Notes: generated by a model from the sequence alone, not told the origin. A stretch of 64,000 nt of DNA from V1-33 sp039795165 (GCA_039795165.1 JBDKER010000003.1:62001-126000), one strand, 5' to 3'; positions 33,267 to 42,180 are shown, counted from the first letter of the stretch. Numbers and translations are program-made.

Positions 33267-34154
33267 TCAGGGAAGCGGGACGCAGGCGGCGTCGGCGACG
33301 ACCTTCTGGCCATCGGGGGAGCGGACCCAGTCGATGAACTTCCTGATTTCGGGGGAGGGTTCTCCGAGGGTGTACATGTAGAGTTTACGGGAGAGGGGGT
33401 ACTTGCCGGACTGGGCGTCTGCGACCGAGGGCAGGACTGCTGGTTCGCCGGCTTTTTTCGAGATGGCGAGCCACTTCACCTTGTCGGTTTTGAAGGCCAT
33501 GCCGTCGTAGGCGATGGCATTTTTGGTCGAAGCGAGGGTATCGACGACTGCCTGAGAGCTGTTCATTTCGGCGATGCCGCTGCGGAAATCCTTCATTTTG
33601 CCCTTCTTGGGTCCGTCGGCGAATTTTCCGTTCACGGTTTCGCCGAAGTACTCGAAGGTTCCGGAATTGGATTCGCGGCCGAGGAGTTTGATTTCGCCGG
33701 TGATGCTTCCGGGCGCGAGCGCTTCCCATGTGGTCACGGAGCCTTCCGAGGAGTAGATGGAGTTGAGTTGTTCCACGGAGATTTCCTTGAGGGGGTTCTC
33801 CGGGTGGACGAAGACAGCGAGGGCATCGATGGCGACTTCGAATTCGGTGGGTGTCTTGCCGTGTTTCTTCTGAATTTCCTCGGCTTCTTCCGGCTTCATG
33901 CGGCGGCTGGAGTTGGCGATCTGGATGCGGCCTTCCTTGAGTTCATTGATGCCCTGGCCGGAGCCACCGAGGGAGACCGTGATGCTGACGGAGGGATCGA
34001 CCTTGCGGTAGGCTTCCGAGAGCATGGTGACGACTGGGCCGAGGGTGGTGGATCCGGCGGCATTGATCTGGAGGCGTTGTCCGCCGGAGCGGCCGCAGGA
34101 GACGAGGACGACGGAAGCGAGAGCTGCGCAGGAGAGGAAGGTGGAGCGTTTCAT
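33267..34154 (-). CDS. pstS: Phosphate-binding lipoprotein PstS
   Basis: 295 residues. The signal MKRSTFLSCAALASVVLVSCG ends in a lipobox with Cys20. The phosphate-binding loops are visible: NAAGSTTLGPVV (Ser-Thr loop near the start), SLGGSGQGINELKEG and GRESNSGTFEYF. The protein delivers phosphate to PstCA. It is the first pst gene, 137 bp downstream of the porin gene; the gap holds no clear terminator, so porin and pst may share a transcript. Confidence 0.95.
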   Translation of the reverse strand: MKRSTFLSCAALASVVLVSCGRSGGQRLQINAAGSTTLGPVVTMLSEAYRKVDPSVSITVSLGGSGQGINELKEGRIQIANSSRRMKPEEAEEIQKKHGKTPTEFEVAIDALAVFVHPENPLKEISVEQLNSIYSSEGSVTTWEALAPGSITGEIKLLGRESNSGTFEYFGETVNGKFADGPKKGKMKDFRSGIAEMNSSQAVVDTLASTKNAIAYDGMAFKTDKVKWLAISKKAGEPAVLPSVADAQSGKYPLSRKLYMYTLGEPSPEIRKFIDWVRSPDGQKVVADAACVPLP

Positions 34155-34291
34155 GGAGGGGGGCCTTTCTGGAAAGGATCGGGGAGGGGTTCTGGCGGGT
34201 TTGGGGATGTTTATTTACGTTGTGGAGGAATGGGCTGAGTTGCCATGCGTGCCGTGTGTCATTTTCGTCACGGCGGCGCGTGATGGTTCCG

Positions 34292-35821
34292 TCAGTAGTT
34301 CCACTGGAGCTGGAAGCTGATGCGGTCGGCGTCTTCGACGGTATTGTAGGGGGCGACGCTGGTATTGGTCCGTTCGAAGGTGTGGGTATACATGACGGAG
34401 AGTTCGATTTCGGGCCATGGGGACCATTCGACACCGGCGTCGAATTCAGAGACCTTATCCCACGGGGCGTTGCGGCCGAATTTGCGGGCACCGTCGTAGC
34501 GCTGATAGCGGACGAAAGGGTACCAGTTGGCTTTGCCGTGCTGGATGCGGTAGTTGGCTTGGACGTAGCCGCCTTCGAGGGATTCGGAACCGATGGTGCG
34601 GAAATCGCGTGCGAGCTGGGGGCTGCGGCCCCAGTTCCATTCCGCTTCGATGCCGAAGGGTTTGGGGTAGAGGATGGCGGTGACGCCGACGCGTTCATCG
34701 GTGAGGCCTTTGCTGTCGGCGAAGGTGGGGGTAATGGACTCATCGCCGACGCGGATGGAGCCCGTGGTGGGCACAAATTTCCCGGTGTAGGCGGCCGCGC
34801 CCAGTTCAAGAATCTGTTCTCCTGGGAGTTTGAAGGGGTAGGAAGCGCGGGCGACGATGTGGCTGTCCGAGTTGGCATCGGAGCGGTTGAGGCCCTGACC
34901 CGAGTAGGCTCCGAGGCCGAGCACGCCGTAGTCGCCCGAGCCCTTGAGTCCGTCCTTGATGAGGGATTTGAAGGTGCTGCGGACATCCTTGGGAGCCCAG
35001 TAGAAGAAGAGGCCGAGGTCGCGTTCCCCTTCGAGGGCGGTGTTGAGCGCTTCCGGACGTTCCATGGCGATCCGGTTCTGGGAAGACTGGAGGTTGACCC
35101 AGCCGAACGGGACTTTCGACTGACCGGCGCGGAAGCGGAATTCCTTGTCCGCGTCGATGGCGATGTCCGCGTAGAGGTCGCGCATGGCGAGGGTGTTGTC
35201 TCCGTTGCCGCCCTGTCCGCCGACGAAGTCGAGCTGTCCGTAGACGAAGAGGTGGTCGGTGGCGTCGCCGCTGAGGATCATGCGGCCCCGGCGGATCAGG
35301 AAGCTTTCGTTTTCGTTGACGGAGCGGTCGTTCTGGAGGTGGACCGGGGTATCCGGTTCATCGAAGAGGGAAGTGAGGCGGAACTGGGTGTAGCCCCGCC
35401 AGTTGATGTTTTCGTACCACTTCCCTTCGAGGGCTTTTTCGAGGAGATCGGACGAGGTTCCGTCGACGATTTCGTCGAGGTCGAAGAGTTTTTTTCTCGA
35501 GTCGGCGATTTTGCGGTCGAGTTCCGTGATTTTCTTTTCGTCGTCGGCGATGCGTTTCTCGAGTTTCGAGGCGCTCGCGGAGGCGGTTGGCGCAGGGCTG
35601 GGGCTGGCTGCCGGGGTGGTGCGTGGTGATTTGGCTACGGCGATCAGTTCGCGGTATTCCGAGGATGAGATGGAGCCGCGGTCGCGGAGAATTTCGAAGA
35701 GTTTGAGGAGGGCCGCGTCGTCTGCGCTGGAGGGGGAAGGGGAAGCGGCGAGGAGGGCCGTGCTGAGCAGGAGGCTGCTGCGTGACGGTTTTGATGCGGA
35801 GCAGAATCGGAAGAGTGACAT
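34292..35821 (-). CDS. OprO/OprP-type phosphate-selective porin
   Basis: 509 residues. A signal peptide (about 1-33) is followed by a Pro/Ser/Ala-rich segment and a coiled-coil (ASASKLEKRIADDEKKITELDRK, about 85-115) of the kind that trimerises porins. The barrel domain then starts NWRGYTQFRLTSLF. Family signatures are FLIRRGRMILSGDATDHLFVYGQLDF and RFRAGQSKVPFGWVNLQSSQN. It ends SFQLQWNY with a terminal aromatic. Context (next to pstS, Pho-box-like DNA upstream) supports phosphate or polyphosphate uptake. Start MSLFRF preferred to an ATG seven codons upstream. Confidence 0.88.
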   Translation of the reverse strand: MSLFRFCSASKPSRSSLLLSTALLAASPSPSSADDAALLKLFEILRDRGSISSSEYRELIAVAKSPRTTPAASPSPAPTASASASKLEKRIADDEKKITELDRKIADSRKKLFDLDEIVDGTSSDLLEKALEGKWYENINWRGYTQFRLTSLFDEPDTPVHLQNDRSVNENESFLIRRGRMILSGDATDHLFVYGQLDFVGGQGGNGDNTLAMRDLYADIAIDADKEFRFRAGQSKVPFGWVNLQSSQNRIAMERPEALNTALEGERDLGLFFYWAPKDVRSTFKSLIKDGLKGSGDYGVLGLGAYSGQGLNRSDANSDSHIVARASYPFKLPGEQILELGAAAYTGKFVPTTGSIRVGDESITPTFADSKGLTDERVGVTAILYPKPFGIEAEWNWGRSPQLARDFRTIGSESLEGGYVQANYRIQHGKANWYPFVRYQRYDGARKFGRNAPWDKVSEFDAGVEWSPWPEIELSVMYTHTFERTNTSVAPYNTVEDADRISFQLQWNY

Positions 35822-35867
35822 GGCCGCCGGATTAGGCGGCAAACGGCGGGGTGGAAAGTTCTGCTGC

Positions 35868-35885
35868 GTGACAATCCTGTCACAG
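35868..35885 (-). promoter_or_regulatory. Pho-box-like repeat upstream of porin-pst
   Basis: On the minus strand CTGTGAC-AGGA-TTGTCAC: two 7-bp words separated by 4 bp, the spacing of PhoB boxes, each matching the CTGTCAT consensus at five of seven positions. The same stretch is also an inverted repeat (GTGACA-ATCC-TGTCAC, 35868-35883). A further pair ATGTTAC-N4-TTGTCAC lies at 35928-35945 in the opposite orientation. The box lies 47 bp before the porin ATG. Confidence 0.4.
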
Positions 35886-36009
35886 GAAAGCAGTGGATTG
35901 CGCCGGAAAGTATGGTTACCGCTTTCCTTATGTTACGGAATTGTCACTTGCCTTGGAGCGGCTGATCTTCGGTCGCAGGCGGCACGGGTTCGTCCGTGCC
36001 GGGGGGAAA

Positions 36010-36645
36010 TCAGGCGAGGCCGAGGGCATCCCAGTCGAGAGAGGTTTCGCCGTGCATGATTTCGGCGAGGATGGGGATGCCGAGCATGGTTTCGAGGATG
36101 GCGCGGTTGGAGATGCTGGCGAGGTCGCGTTCGTCGTGGACGTGATTGAGGATGATGCCGGCGCAGGGGAGACCGCGCTGGATGATGGCGCGGACGGTGA
36201 GGATGGTATGGTTGAGAGCGCCGAGGCGGTTATGGGCGACGACGATGACCGGGAGATTGAATTCTGCGGCGAGGTCGCCCATGGTTCGGCCTGGGGCGAG
36301 GGGAACTTCCCATCCGCCGGCTCCTTCGACGAGAACGTGGTCGTACTGCGAGGTGAGGGTTTGCCATGCCGACCAGATCGGTTCCGGCTGGAAGGGCCGC
36401 TGTTCGAGGAGGGCGGCGGCCATGGGTGCGAGGGGCTGGCGGTAGGCGAGGGGGTTGATGGTCTCGAGGTCCGCTGGCGGGGAACTGGCGGCGAGGAGGG
36501 CGAGGGCGTCGTCGCGGGATCCGCAACTCACTGGTTTGAACCCGACTGCTGAGGCGCCCTTGGCAGCGAGGGCCTTGAGGAGGAGGCAAGTGACGTAGGT
36601 TTTGCCGGCGTCGGTATCCGTCCCGGTGATGAAGTAGTGCGGCAT
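36010..36645 (-). CDS. bioD: Dethiobiotin synthetase
   Basis: 211 residues. Closes the ureido ring of dethiobiotin in biotin synthesis using ATP and CO2. The P-loop is YFITGTDTDAGKTYVTCLLL (4-23), followed by KPVSCG (37-42) and VLVEGAGGWEVPLAP, which carries the carboxyl-phosphate-binding Glu. Other biotin genes (bioA, F, B) are not in the window. An SDR gene lies 36 bp upstream on the same strand and may share its transcript. Confidence 0.92.
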   Translation of the reverse strand: MPHYFITGTDTDAGKTYVTCLLLKALAAKGASAVGFKPVSCGSRDDALALLAASSPPADLETINPLAYRQPLAPMAAALLEQRPFQPEPIWSAWQTLTSQYDHVLVEGAGGWEVPLAPGRTMGDLAAEFNLPVIVVAHNRLGALNHTILTVRAIIQRGLPCAGIILNHVHDERDLASISNRAILETMLGIPILAEIMHGETSLDWDALGLA

Positions 36646-36681
36646 GGGGGAGTGGGCGCGGCCTTTATCGGGCAGGCGGGA

Positions 36682-37449
36682 TCAGAGCTTCGGAGGATTG
36701 CGGCCGATCATGGGGTATTGTTCGACGTCGATGACGGCACCGCTGACGGGTCCTGCTTCGCGGCTGAGGAAGAGGGCGGCCCATGCGGCGATTTCGTCCG
36801 GGTGGAAGATGCGTCCGGCTGGGGCGAAGGCTGGGGGGAGGTGTTCCGGCCAGTCCGGGGCCATGCCTTCCGCCTGTTTGGCTTTCCGTTCGTTGGGGGT
36901 GAGGACCCAGCCTGGGTTGATCTGGTTTACGCGGACCCCCTTGCGGTGGAGGGTGTCGCCGAGGTTGCGGCTGAGGGTCTGGAGGGCACCTTTGCTGATG
37001 CTGTAGGGCAGGAGATTTTCCTCGCCGGCGTAGGCATTGACGCTGCCGATGTTGAGGACGCAGCCGCGGGACGCGGTGAGGAAGGGGAGGGCTGCCTTGA
37101 TGAGGAGGAGCGGGGCGCGCACATTGACGGCCATGATGCGGTCGAAGAAATCCGGAGTGATGCTCTCGATGCTGCCGCGGACGACCCATGCGGCATTATT
37201 GACGAGGCCGTCGAGGCGGCCGAGGGCGCTGGTGGCGGCTGAGATGAGGTGGGTGGGGAAGTCCGGGTCGGCGAGGTCGCCGGCGAGGAAGGGGCAGCCG
37301 AGGCTGGCGGCGGTTTCTGCGGTTTCGGCTGGGTCGTGGCCGTGGAGGAAGACGGCGGCGCCTTCGGTGGCGCAGCGCCGGGCGATGGCTTCGCCGATGC
37401 CGGTGGAGCTACCGGTGACGAGGATGGCGTGTCCGGCGAGGCGCTGCAT
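36682..37449 (-). CDS. Short-chain dehydrogenase/reductase
   Basis: 255 residues, classical SDR. Cofactor motif VTGSSTGIGEAIA (about 11-23), NNAAW (the NNAG position), catalytic Ser in LNIGSVNAYAG, and YSISK (Tyr-x3-Lys). The C-terminus reads GAVIDVEQYPMIGRNPPKL, unusually long and acidic-aromatic. The substrate is unknown. Co-oriented with bioD downstream and the protease gene upstream (9 bp gap), suggesting an operon from ychF or menA downwards. Confidence 0.88.
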   Translation of the reverse strand: MQRLAGHAILVTGSSTGIGEAIARRCATEGAAVFLHGHDPAETAETAASLGCPFLAGDLADPDFPTHLISAATSALGRLDGLVNNAAWVVRGSIESITPDFFDRIMAVNVRAPLLLIKAALPFLTASRGCVLNIGSVNAYAGEENLLPYSISKGALQTLSRNLGDTLHRKGVRVNQINPGWVLTPNERKAKQAEGMAPDWPEHLPPAFAPAGRIFHPDEIAAWAALFLSREAGPVSGAVIDVEQYPMIGRNPPKL

Positions 37450-37458
37450 GGGGTGGGG

Positions 37459-38490
37459 TCAGCGGATGTGGAAGACCGACTGGGCGATGCGGTCGCCGCG
37501 CAGCGAGAATCGTCGCCATGAGCTGTGGTCGTTCATGGGGACCCAGCGGCGTTCCTCCTTGCGGTAGTGCCAGTCCTTGTCGTTCTGGTAATTGAAGCCG
37601 AGGCCCGAGCCTTCGATGATGTTGAGGATTTCGTTGTCGTGGTAATTGAGTTCGTCGTAGTCGGTGAGGGCGCGCTGGCCCATTTCCGAGTAGAGGGCAT
37701 TGAGGTCGATGAGCATGTCATTGAGGCGGTCCGGCATGGAGGTGGCTTTGAGGCCGATGCGGCGGGCTTCCTTGAGCATGATCGGGTAGCTGTGGCTGGG
37801 GTAGTCGCTGTTGAGGTGGCGGCTGATGCGTTCGCGTTCGGCTGGGTCGGTGACGTGGGTGGAGAGGATTTCCTCGCAGATTTTGATGGAGAGGGAGGAT
37901 GCCCGGTCGATGGCGCCGAAGACGAGCGGGTGGATGTGGGAGTAGAGGGATTTGTAGGGATTGGAGTCGTCGCTGTTGCCGGGAGCGGCATCGTTCCAGA
38001 GGCGGATGACGCGGTTGAGTTCGTCTTGGCTGACGCTGACGAGGTAATTATTGCGGTCGACTGGGGAGAGGTCGTGGGAGAGGGAGGTATCGACGGCGGT
38101 GAGGTAGGCGAGGGGGCCCATGCGGATTTCGTCGGCACCGAGGGAGATCATGGTGGCGGCGGAGGCGGCTTCGAGGGGGACGAGGACGACGAGACGTTCT
38201 GTGAACTGGCGGAGGAGGTTGACGATGCGGAGGGAGGCCTGGCCGTTGCCGCCGGAGGACTTGAGGAAGAGGTAGATGGTCTTCTGCCGGCCGAGGTGTT
38301 TGAGGACTTCGTAGAAGGCGGCGACGTCGTTGTGGCAGACCGAGCCGTTTCCTGAGGTCCAGTAGGCGAGGAAGGTACCGCGGACGGCTTTTTCGATGCG
38401 GCTGATGAGGGTCTGGGTTTCGCGGAAGAGGACTGGAGGTTTCCGGACCTCGATGGGGGGTTTGGAGCTGGGGGCAGGCGAGTCGTCCAT
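37459..38490 (-). CDS. Serine-dehydrogenase-type (SDH/Clp-fold) protease
   Basis: 343 residues with a Clp/crotonase-fold core of the serine dehydrogenase proteinase family (PF01972): TIYLFLKSSGGNGQASLRIVN supplies the Gly-rich oxyanion turn (79-83) and EAASAATMISLGADEIRMG supplies the likely nucleophile Ser110. In this family the Ser-Lys chemistry is used for membrane or peptide cleavage. The long C-terminal domain (about 190-343) is Asp/Asn/Tyr-rich and not recognised. No signal peptide or membrane segment is seen, so it should be cytoplasmic. ychF lies 14 bp upstream on the same strand. Confidence 0.75.
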   Translation of the reverse strand: MDDSPAPSSKPPIEVRKPPVLFRETQTLISRIEKAVRGTFLAYWTSGNGSVCHNDVAAFYEVLKHLGRQKTIYLFLKSSGGNGQASLRIVNLLRQFTERLVVLVPLEAASAATMISLGADEIRMGPLAYLTAVDTSLSHDLSPVDRNNYLVSVSQDELNRVIRLWNDAAPGNSDDSNPYKSLYSHIHPLVFGAIDRASSLSIKICEEILSTHVTDPAERERISRHLNSDYPSHSYPIMLKEARRIGLKATSMPDRLNDMLIDLNALYSEMGQRALTDYDELNYHDNEILNIIEGSGLGFNYQNDKDWHYRKEERRWVPMNDHSSWRRFSLRGDRIAQSVFHIR

Positions 38491-38504
38491 GGCGGGGGTG
38501 GGGA

Positions 38505-39620
38505 TCAGACATTGAAACGGAAGTCCATGACATCGCCGTCGGCGACCACGTATTCCTTGCCTTCCATGCGGAGTTTGCCGAGTTCGCGGGCGCGGGCGAA
38601 CGAGCCTGCGGCGACGAGGTCGTCGTACGAGACGACTTCGGCTTTGATGAAGCCGCGTTCGAAGTCGCTGTGGATGACGCCGGCGGCGGCGGGTGCCTTG
38701 TCGCCGGCGCGGATGGTCCATGCGCGGGTTTCCTTTTCGCCGGTGGTGAGGTACGTGCGGAGTCCGAGGAGGTGGTAGACGCTCCGGATGAGGCTGGCGA
38801 CGCCGGAACTGGCGACGCCGAGGTCAGCGAGGTAGGCTTTGGCGTCGTCTTCCGAGAGGTCGATGAGTTCCGATTCGATGGCGGCGCTGATGACGACGGC
38901 TTCGGCATCGTGGCTGTGTTTGACGAAGTCGATGACTTTGCCGACGTGGGGATGGGAGGCGGGGTCGGCGGAGGCCGAGGCGAGATCGCCTTCGGCGACA
39001 TTGCAGGCGAAGATGGTGGGTTTGCCGGTGAGGAGGAAGAAGAGGCGGAGCTGGCGTCGTTCGTCGTCGTTCAGTTCAGCGGTGACGGCGGGTTTGCCGG
39101 TGTCGAGGTGGGGGATGAGTTTCTCGCAGAGGGCGGCTTCCGCCTTGGCTTCCTTGTCGTTCTGCTTGGCTTTCTTGATGACGCGTTCGAGGCGTTTCTG
39201 GACCGACTGGAGGTCGGCGAGAACGAGTTCGGTATTGATGACATCGATGTCGCGGATGGGGTCGACTGAGCCTGAGACGTGGTGGATGTCCTTGTCTTCG
39301 AAGCAGCGGACGACCTGGACGATGGCATCGACTTCGCGGATGTGGCTGAGGAACTGGTTGCCGAGGCCTTCGCCCTGGCTGGCTCCTTTGACGAGTCCGG
39401 CGATGTCGACGAATTCGATGGCGGCGGGGACGATTTTCTGGGTTTTGGAGAGTTTGCCGAGGGCATCGAGGCGGTCATCGGGGACGGTGACGATGCCGGT
39501 ATTGGGTTCGATGGTGCAGAAGGGGTAGTTGGCGGCCTCAGCCTTGCGGGTGCGGGTGACGGCGTTGAAGAGGGTGGATTTGCCGACATTGGGCAGGCCT
39601 ACGATTCCGGCTTTGAGCAT
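38505..39620 (-). CDS. ychF: Redox-regulated ATPase/GTPase YchF
   Basis: 371 residues, Obg family. The P-loop is GLPNVGKSTLFN (8-19) and FVDIAGLVKGASQGEGLGNQFLSHIREVD follows. NVAE replaces the NKxD-type specificity motif, the reason that family members prefer ATP. The C-terminal TGS domain has LGLRTYLTTGEKETRAW and YVVADGDVMDFRFNV. YchF binds 50S subunits and is involved in translation and oxidative-stress response. Clean start MLKAG at 39620. Confidence 0.97.
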   Translation of the reverse strand: MLKAGIVGLPNVGKSTLFNAVTRTRKAEAANYPFCTIEPNTGIVTVPDDRLDALGKLSKTQKIVPAAIEFVDIAGLVKGASQGEGLGNQFLSHIREVDAIVQVVRCFEDKDIHHVSGSVDPIRDIDVINTELVLADLQSVQKRLERVIKKAKQNDKEAKAEAALCEKLIPHLDTGKPAVTAELNDDERRQLRLFFLLTGKPTIFACNVAEGDLASASADPASHPHVGKVIDFVKHSHDAEAVVISAAIESELIDLSEDDAKAYLADLGVASSGVASLIRSVYHLLGLRTYLTTGEKETRAWTIRAGDKAPAAAGVIHSDFERGFIKAEVVSYDDLVAAGSFARARELGKLRMEGKEYVVADGDVMDFRFNV

Positions 39621-39702
39621 GGGAGTGTTGGGGGGGCTGGGGTTGGTTGGAGAGCCGGGGTAATGGACGAGGGGGAGAGGGAATGCAAGGCCCGCGGGTG
39701 GA

Positions 39703-40596
39703 TCAGGGAGCGAGGCAGGCGGCGCAGAAGAGGGCGGTCCAGAGGATGAGCTGGAGGGCGGCGAGGGCGAGGTAGCGGTTGTAGGTGCGGGATGGTTCGG
39801 TGCGGATGATTTTCCATGAGACGAAGCATCCGAGGGCGGCGGCGGGGAGAGGCCACCATGCGAGGCGGTGGGTATGGGGGTAGAGGAGCCAGAGAAAGCC
39901 GAGGGCGAAGGGGAGGAGGCACCATGTGGTGATCATGGCGCGGGCGGCGGCTGGTCCGGTGCGGACCGCGAGGGTGCGTTTGCCGCTCTGCTGGTCTTCG
40001 TGGCGGTCGCGGAGGTTGTTGATGGCGATGAGGGCCGTGCTGAGGAGGCCGGCCTGGAAGCCTGCGATGAGGGAATGCGGTGTCCATGAACCTGTCTGGA
40101 CAAAGACGGTTCCGGAGACGGCGATGAGGCCGAAAAAGAGGATGACGAAGAGTTCGCCTAGGCCGAGGTAGGCGAGGGGTGCGGGTCCGCCGGTGTAGCC
40201 ATAGGAGAAGTAGAGGGCGAGCATGCCGATGGCGAGGATGGGCCATCCGCGGGCGGCGACGAGCGGAAGCGAGAAGGCGATGGCGGCGAGGAGGGCGGCG
40301 GCACCGGCGGTGAGCATGGCCCGGGGCGAGACGAGGCCGGTTGCGGTGGCGCGCCGGGGTCCGAGGCGCTGGGAGGTATCGGCTCCTTTTCCTGCGTCGA
40401 CGGCGTCATTGAAGTAATTGGTGGCGATCTGGATGGCGAGAGTGCTGAGGAGGGTACAGAGCGCGAGGGTGAGGTTGAACGAGTGGTGGATTTTCCACGC
40501 GAGGGCGCATCCTGCGGCGACGGGAGCGATGGCTGCCGGGAGGGTTTTCGGACGGGAGGCGAGGAGGAAGGTCCGGGCCTTGCTGAAGAGGGGCAT
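39703..40596 (-). CDS. menA: 1,4-Dihydroxy-2-naphthoate polyprenyltransferase
   Basis: 297 residues, UbiA superfamily, eight or nine predicted helices. It attaches the polyprenyl chain to DHNA, the step that makes demethylmenaquinone. Signatures: LASRPKTLPAAIAPVAAGCALA at the start, the first Asp-rich motif ATNYFNDAVDAGKGAD and GP-R-TG in QRLGPRRATATGLVS. The second Asp-rich site is INNLRDRHEDQQSGKRTLAVR. The start MPLFSK was chosen; an ATG 12 codons earlier is possible. No other men genes are nearby. Separated from ychF by 82 bp. Confidence 0.9.
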   Translation of the reverse strand: MPLFSKARTFLLASRPKTLPAAIAPVAAGCALAWKIHHSFNLTLALCTLLSTLAIQIATNYFNDAVDAGKGADTSQRLGPRRATATGLVSPRAMLTAGAAALLAAIAFSLPLVAARGWPILAIGMLALYFSYGYTGGPAPLAYLGLGELFVILFFGLIAVSGTVFVQTGSWTPHSLIAGFQAGLLSTALIAINNLRDRHEDQQSGKRTLAVRTGPAAARAMITTWCLLPFALGFLWLLYPHTHRLAWWPLPAAALGCFVSWKIIRTEPSRTYNRYLALAALQLILWTALFCAACLAP

Positions 40597-40661
40597 GGGG
40601 GAGCCGATGGCTTCGGAGCGGCGCGGGCTCAACCCCGGAAGAGGCGGTGCCTTTCCGTTGA

Positions 40662-41327
40662 TTATTTGCCCAGGGAGTCGATCACCCGTTCGATCTGGAG
40701 GGTATGCTTCCGCATGGTGAGGAGGGACTGGCGGAGGAGGACAGGGTCGCTGATCATGCCATCGAGGAGGTTTTCGAGGTATCCCTGGACGATGGAGAGG
40801 GGGTTTTTGAGCTGGACGGCGACGTCGGCAGCGAGGGCGGTTGGGGTTCCGCGCTGGGGGTGGGCGCTTTCATCGCGGAGGGCGATCCGGACGAATCGTC
40901 TCGTTTCGCTGAGCCAGACGGGAACGAGGGAGACTTGGAAGTGGCCGTCGTCGCGCCATGCGTCTCCGGGGAGGCGGAGGGTGACGCGGAGGATGGCGGC
41001 TTTGCCTGAGGAAGAGGCTTCTGCGGCGGCGAGGCTCACCTGGCGGTCGCCGAGGAGGGAGTCGAGTTTTCTGCCGAGGATGCGGCCCTTGGGGCGGAGC
41101 ATGGCCTTGGCGGCGTCGTTGGAGAAGATGATGCGGTCGAGTCCATCGATGATGAGGCAGGCGTCGGAGAGGCCGTGGAGGACCTGTTCCATGCAGGGTT
41201 CAGCGCCGCGGGTTGGTGGCAGGGATTCGCCGTCGTCGGTGCAGCAAGGGGTGCTGGCGTCGGCGTGGACGGCTGATTTCTGCACCCACGCGAGTTGCTG
41301 ATCCGGACGGAGAGGCTTGCGACCCAT
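40662..41327 (-). CDS. PAS plus degenerate HisKA protein, no kinase domain
   Basis: 221 residues. Residues about 45-155 form a PAS domain (QVLHGLSDACLIIDGLDRIIFSNDAAKAML). Residues about 163-221 align with a PhoR-like dimerisation domain: LAADVAVQLKNPLSIVQGYLENLL. The H-box SHELRTP reads AVQLKNP, so the phosphoacceptor His is Val171. The protein ends right after the helical hairpin, with no HATPase domain. It cannot be an active kinase; it may be a dimeric ligand sensor or decoy. It is divergent from the ECF sigma gene (136-bp gap), which makes shared control likely. Confidence 0.75.
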   Translation of the reverse strand: MGRKPLRPDQQLAWVQKSAVHADASTPCCTDDGESLPPTRGAEPCMEQVLHGLSDACLIIDGLDRIIFSNDAAKAMLRPKGRILGRKLDSLLGDRQVSLAAAEASSSGKAAILRVTLRLPGDAWRDDGHFQVSLVPVWLSETRRFVRIALRDESAHPQRGTPTALAADVAVQLKNPLSIVQGYLENLLDGMISDPVLLRQSLLTMRKHTLQIERVIDSLGK

Positions 41328-41463
41328 TGGGAGGACTAATGGAGCGAGGTGGGCGGATGCCAATCTGGAGGCCGTGACATTATCGACACACGGTTGGGAG
41401 GGAAAGCTGGTGGGATGGTACGGGTTGCGGGGACTGTATGGGGAGGCTAGTCTGGAGAAATCA

Positions 41464-42180
41464 GTGAATAATCTGCCGGGTCGATCGTCGGAAGAAACAG
41501 TGGAAGCGGTGTCTGCCAGTTCCCTGCCTGTCTTTGCTGCCGGAGTTCCGGTGGTGGGGGGAGACCGTGGGGATGAGGGTGATAGGGATTTGGTGCGGCG
41601 GGCCCGCTCGGGTGAGGCGGCAGCCTTCGAGGGATTGGTGGTGCGGTACCGTGCCCGGCTGTACGGGATGATCTACAATATGACGGGGAACGAGGCGGAT
41701 TCGTGGGATCTGACGCAGGAGGTGTTTCTGCGGGCGTGGCGGGCGCTGCCGCAGTTTGAGGACCGGGCGCAGTTCTACACGTGGCTGCATCGGATTGCGC
41801 ACAATGCGGTGTGTGACTGGCTGCGGCGGCAGAAGGTACGCGGCGGAGGGTCCGCTGGGGAATTTGATGACAGCCGGGGTTCGGTACCCGAGGCTGGCGC
41901 GGTGACGGTTCCGCGCGGGGGTGTGGGTCCGGACGAGGCATTGTCTCACAAGGAACTGGGCGAGCGGATCCGGGAAGCGCTGGAGGCATTGAGTCCCGAG
42001 CATCGGGCGGTCATTCTGCTCAAGGAACTGGACGGGATGACCTATCAGGAGATTGCGGAGTCGGTAGGGTGTTCGTTGGGGACTGTGATGAGCCGGTTGT
42101 TTTATGCGAGGAAGCGGCTGCAGGTACTGCTGGCTGATCTGGGGCCTGGGGATGACGATTTTAAGAAGGAGACTTTATGA
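41464..42180 (+). CDS. ECF-type RNA polymerase sigma factor
   Basis: 238 residues. Region 2 (about 45-115) has FEGLVVRYRARLYGMIYNMT, DLTQEVFLRAWRAL and YTWLHRIAHNAVCDWLRR. Region 4 (about 172-225) has LSPEHRAVILLKELDGMTYQEIAESVGCSLGTVMSRLFYARKRL. The linker between them is long and Gly-rich. The GTG at 41464 was chosen because GGAG lies 7 nt upstream; the frame is open further but without sigma-like sequence. Its TGA overlaps the next ATG (ATGA), so sigma and anti-sigma are co-translated. Confidence 0.88.
   Translation: MNNLPGRSSEETVEAVSASSLPVFAAGVPVVGGDRGDEGDRDLVRRARSGEAAAFEGLVVRYRARLYGMIYNMTGNEADSWDLTQEVFLRAWRALPQFEDRAQFYTWLHRIAHNAVCDWLRRQKVRGGGSAGEFDDSRGSVPEAGAVTVPRGGVGPDEALSHKELGERIREALEALSPEHRAVILLKELDGMTYQEIAESVGCSLGTVMSRLFYARKRLQVLLADLGPGDDDFKKETL

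Noticed and set aside
34155..34291. A possible Pho box (GTGTCAT) in the porin-pstS gap
   Set aside because: The second half-site is at 9 bp, not 11 bp, spacing, so only one half matches.
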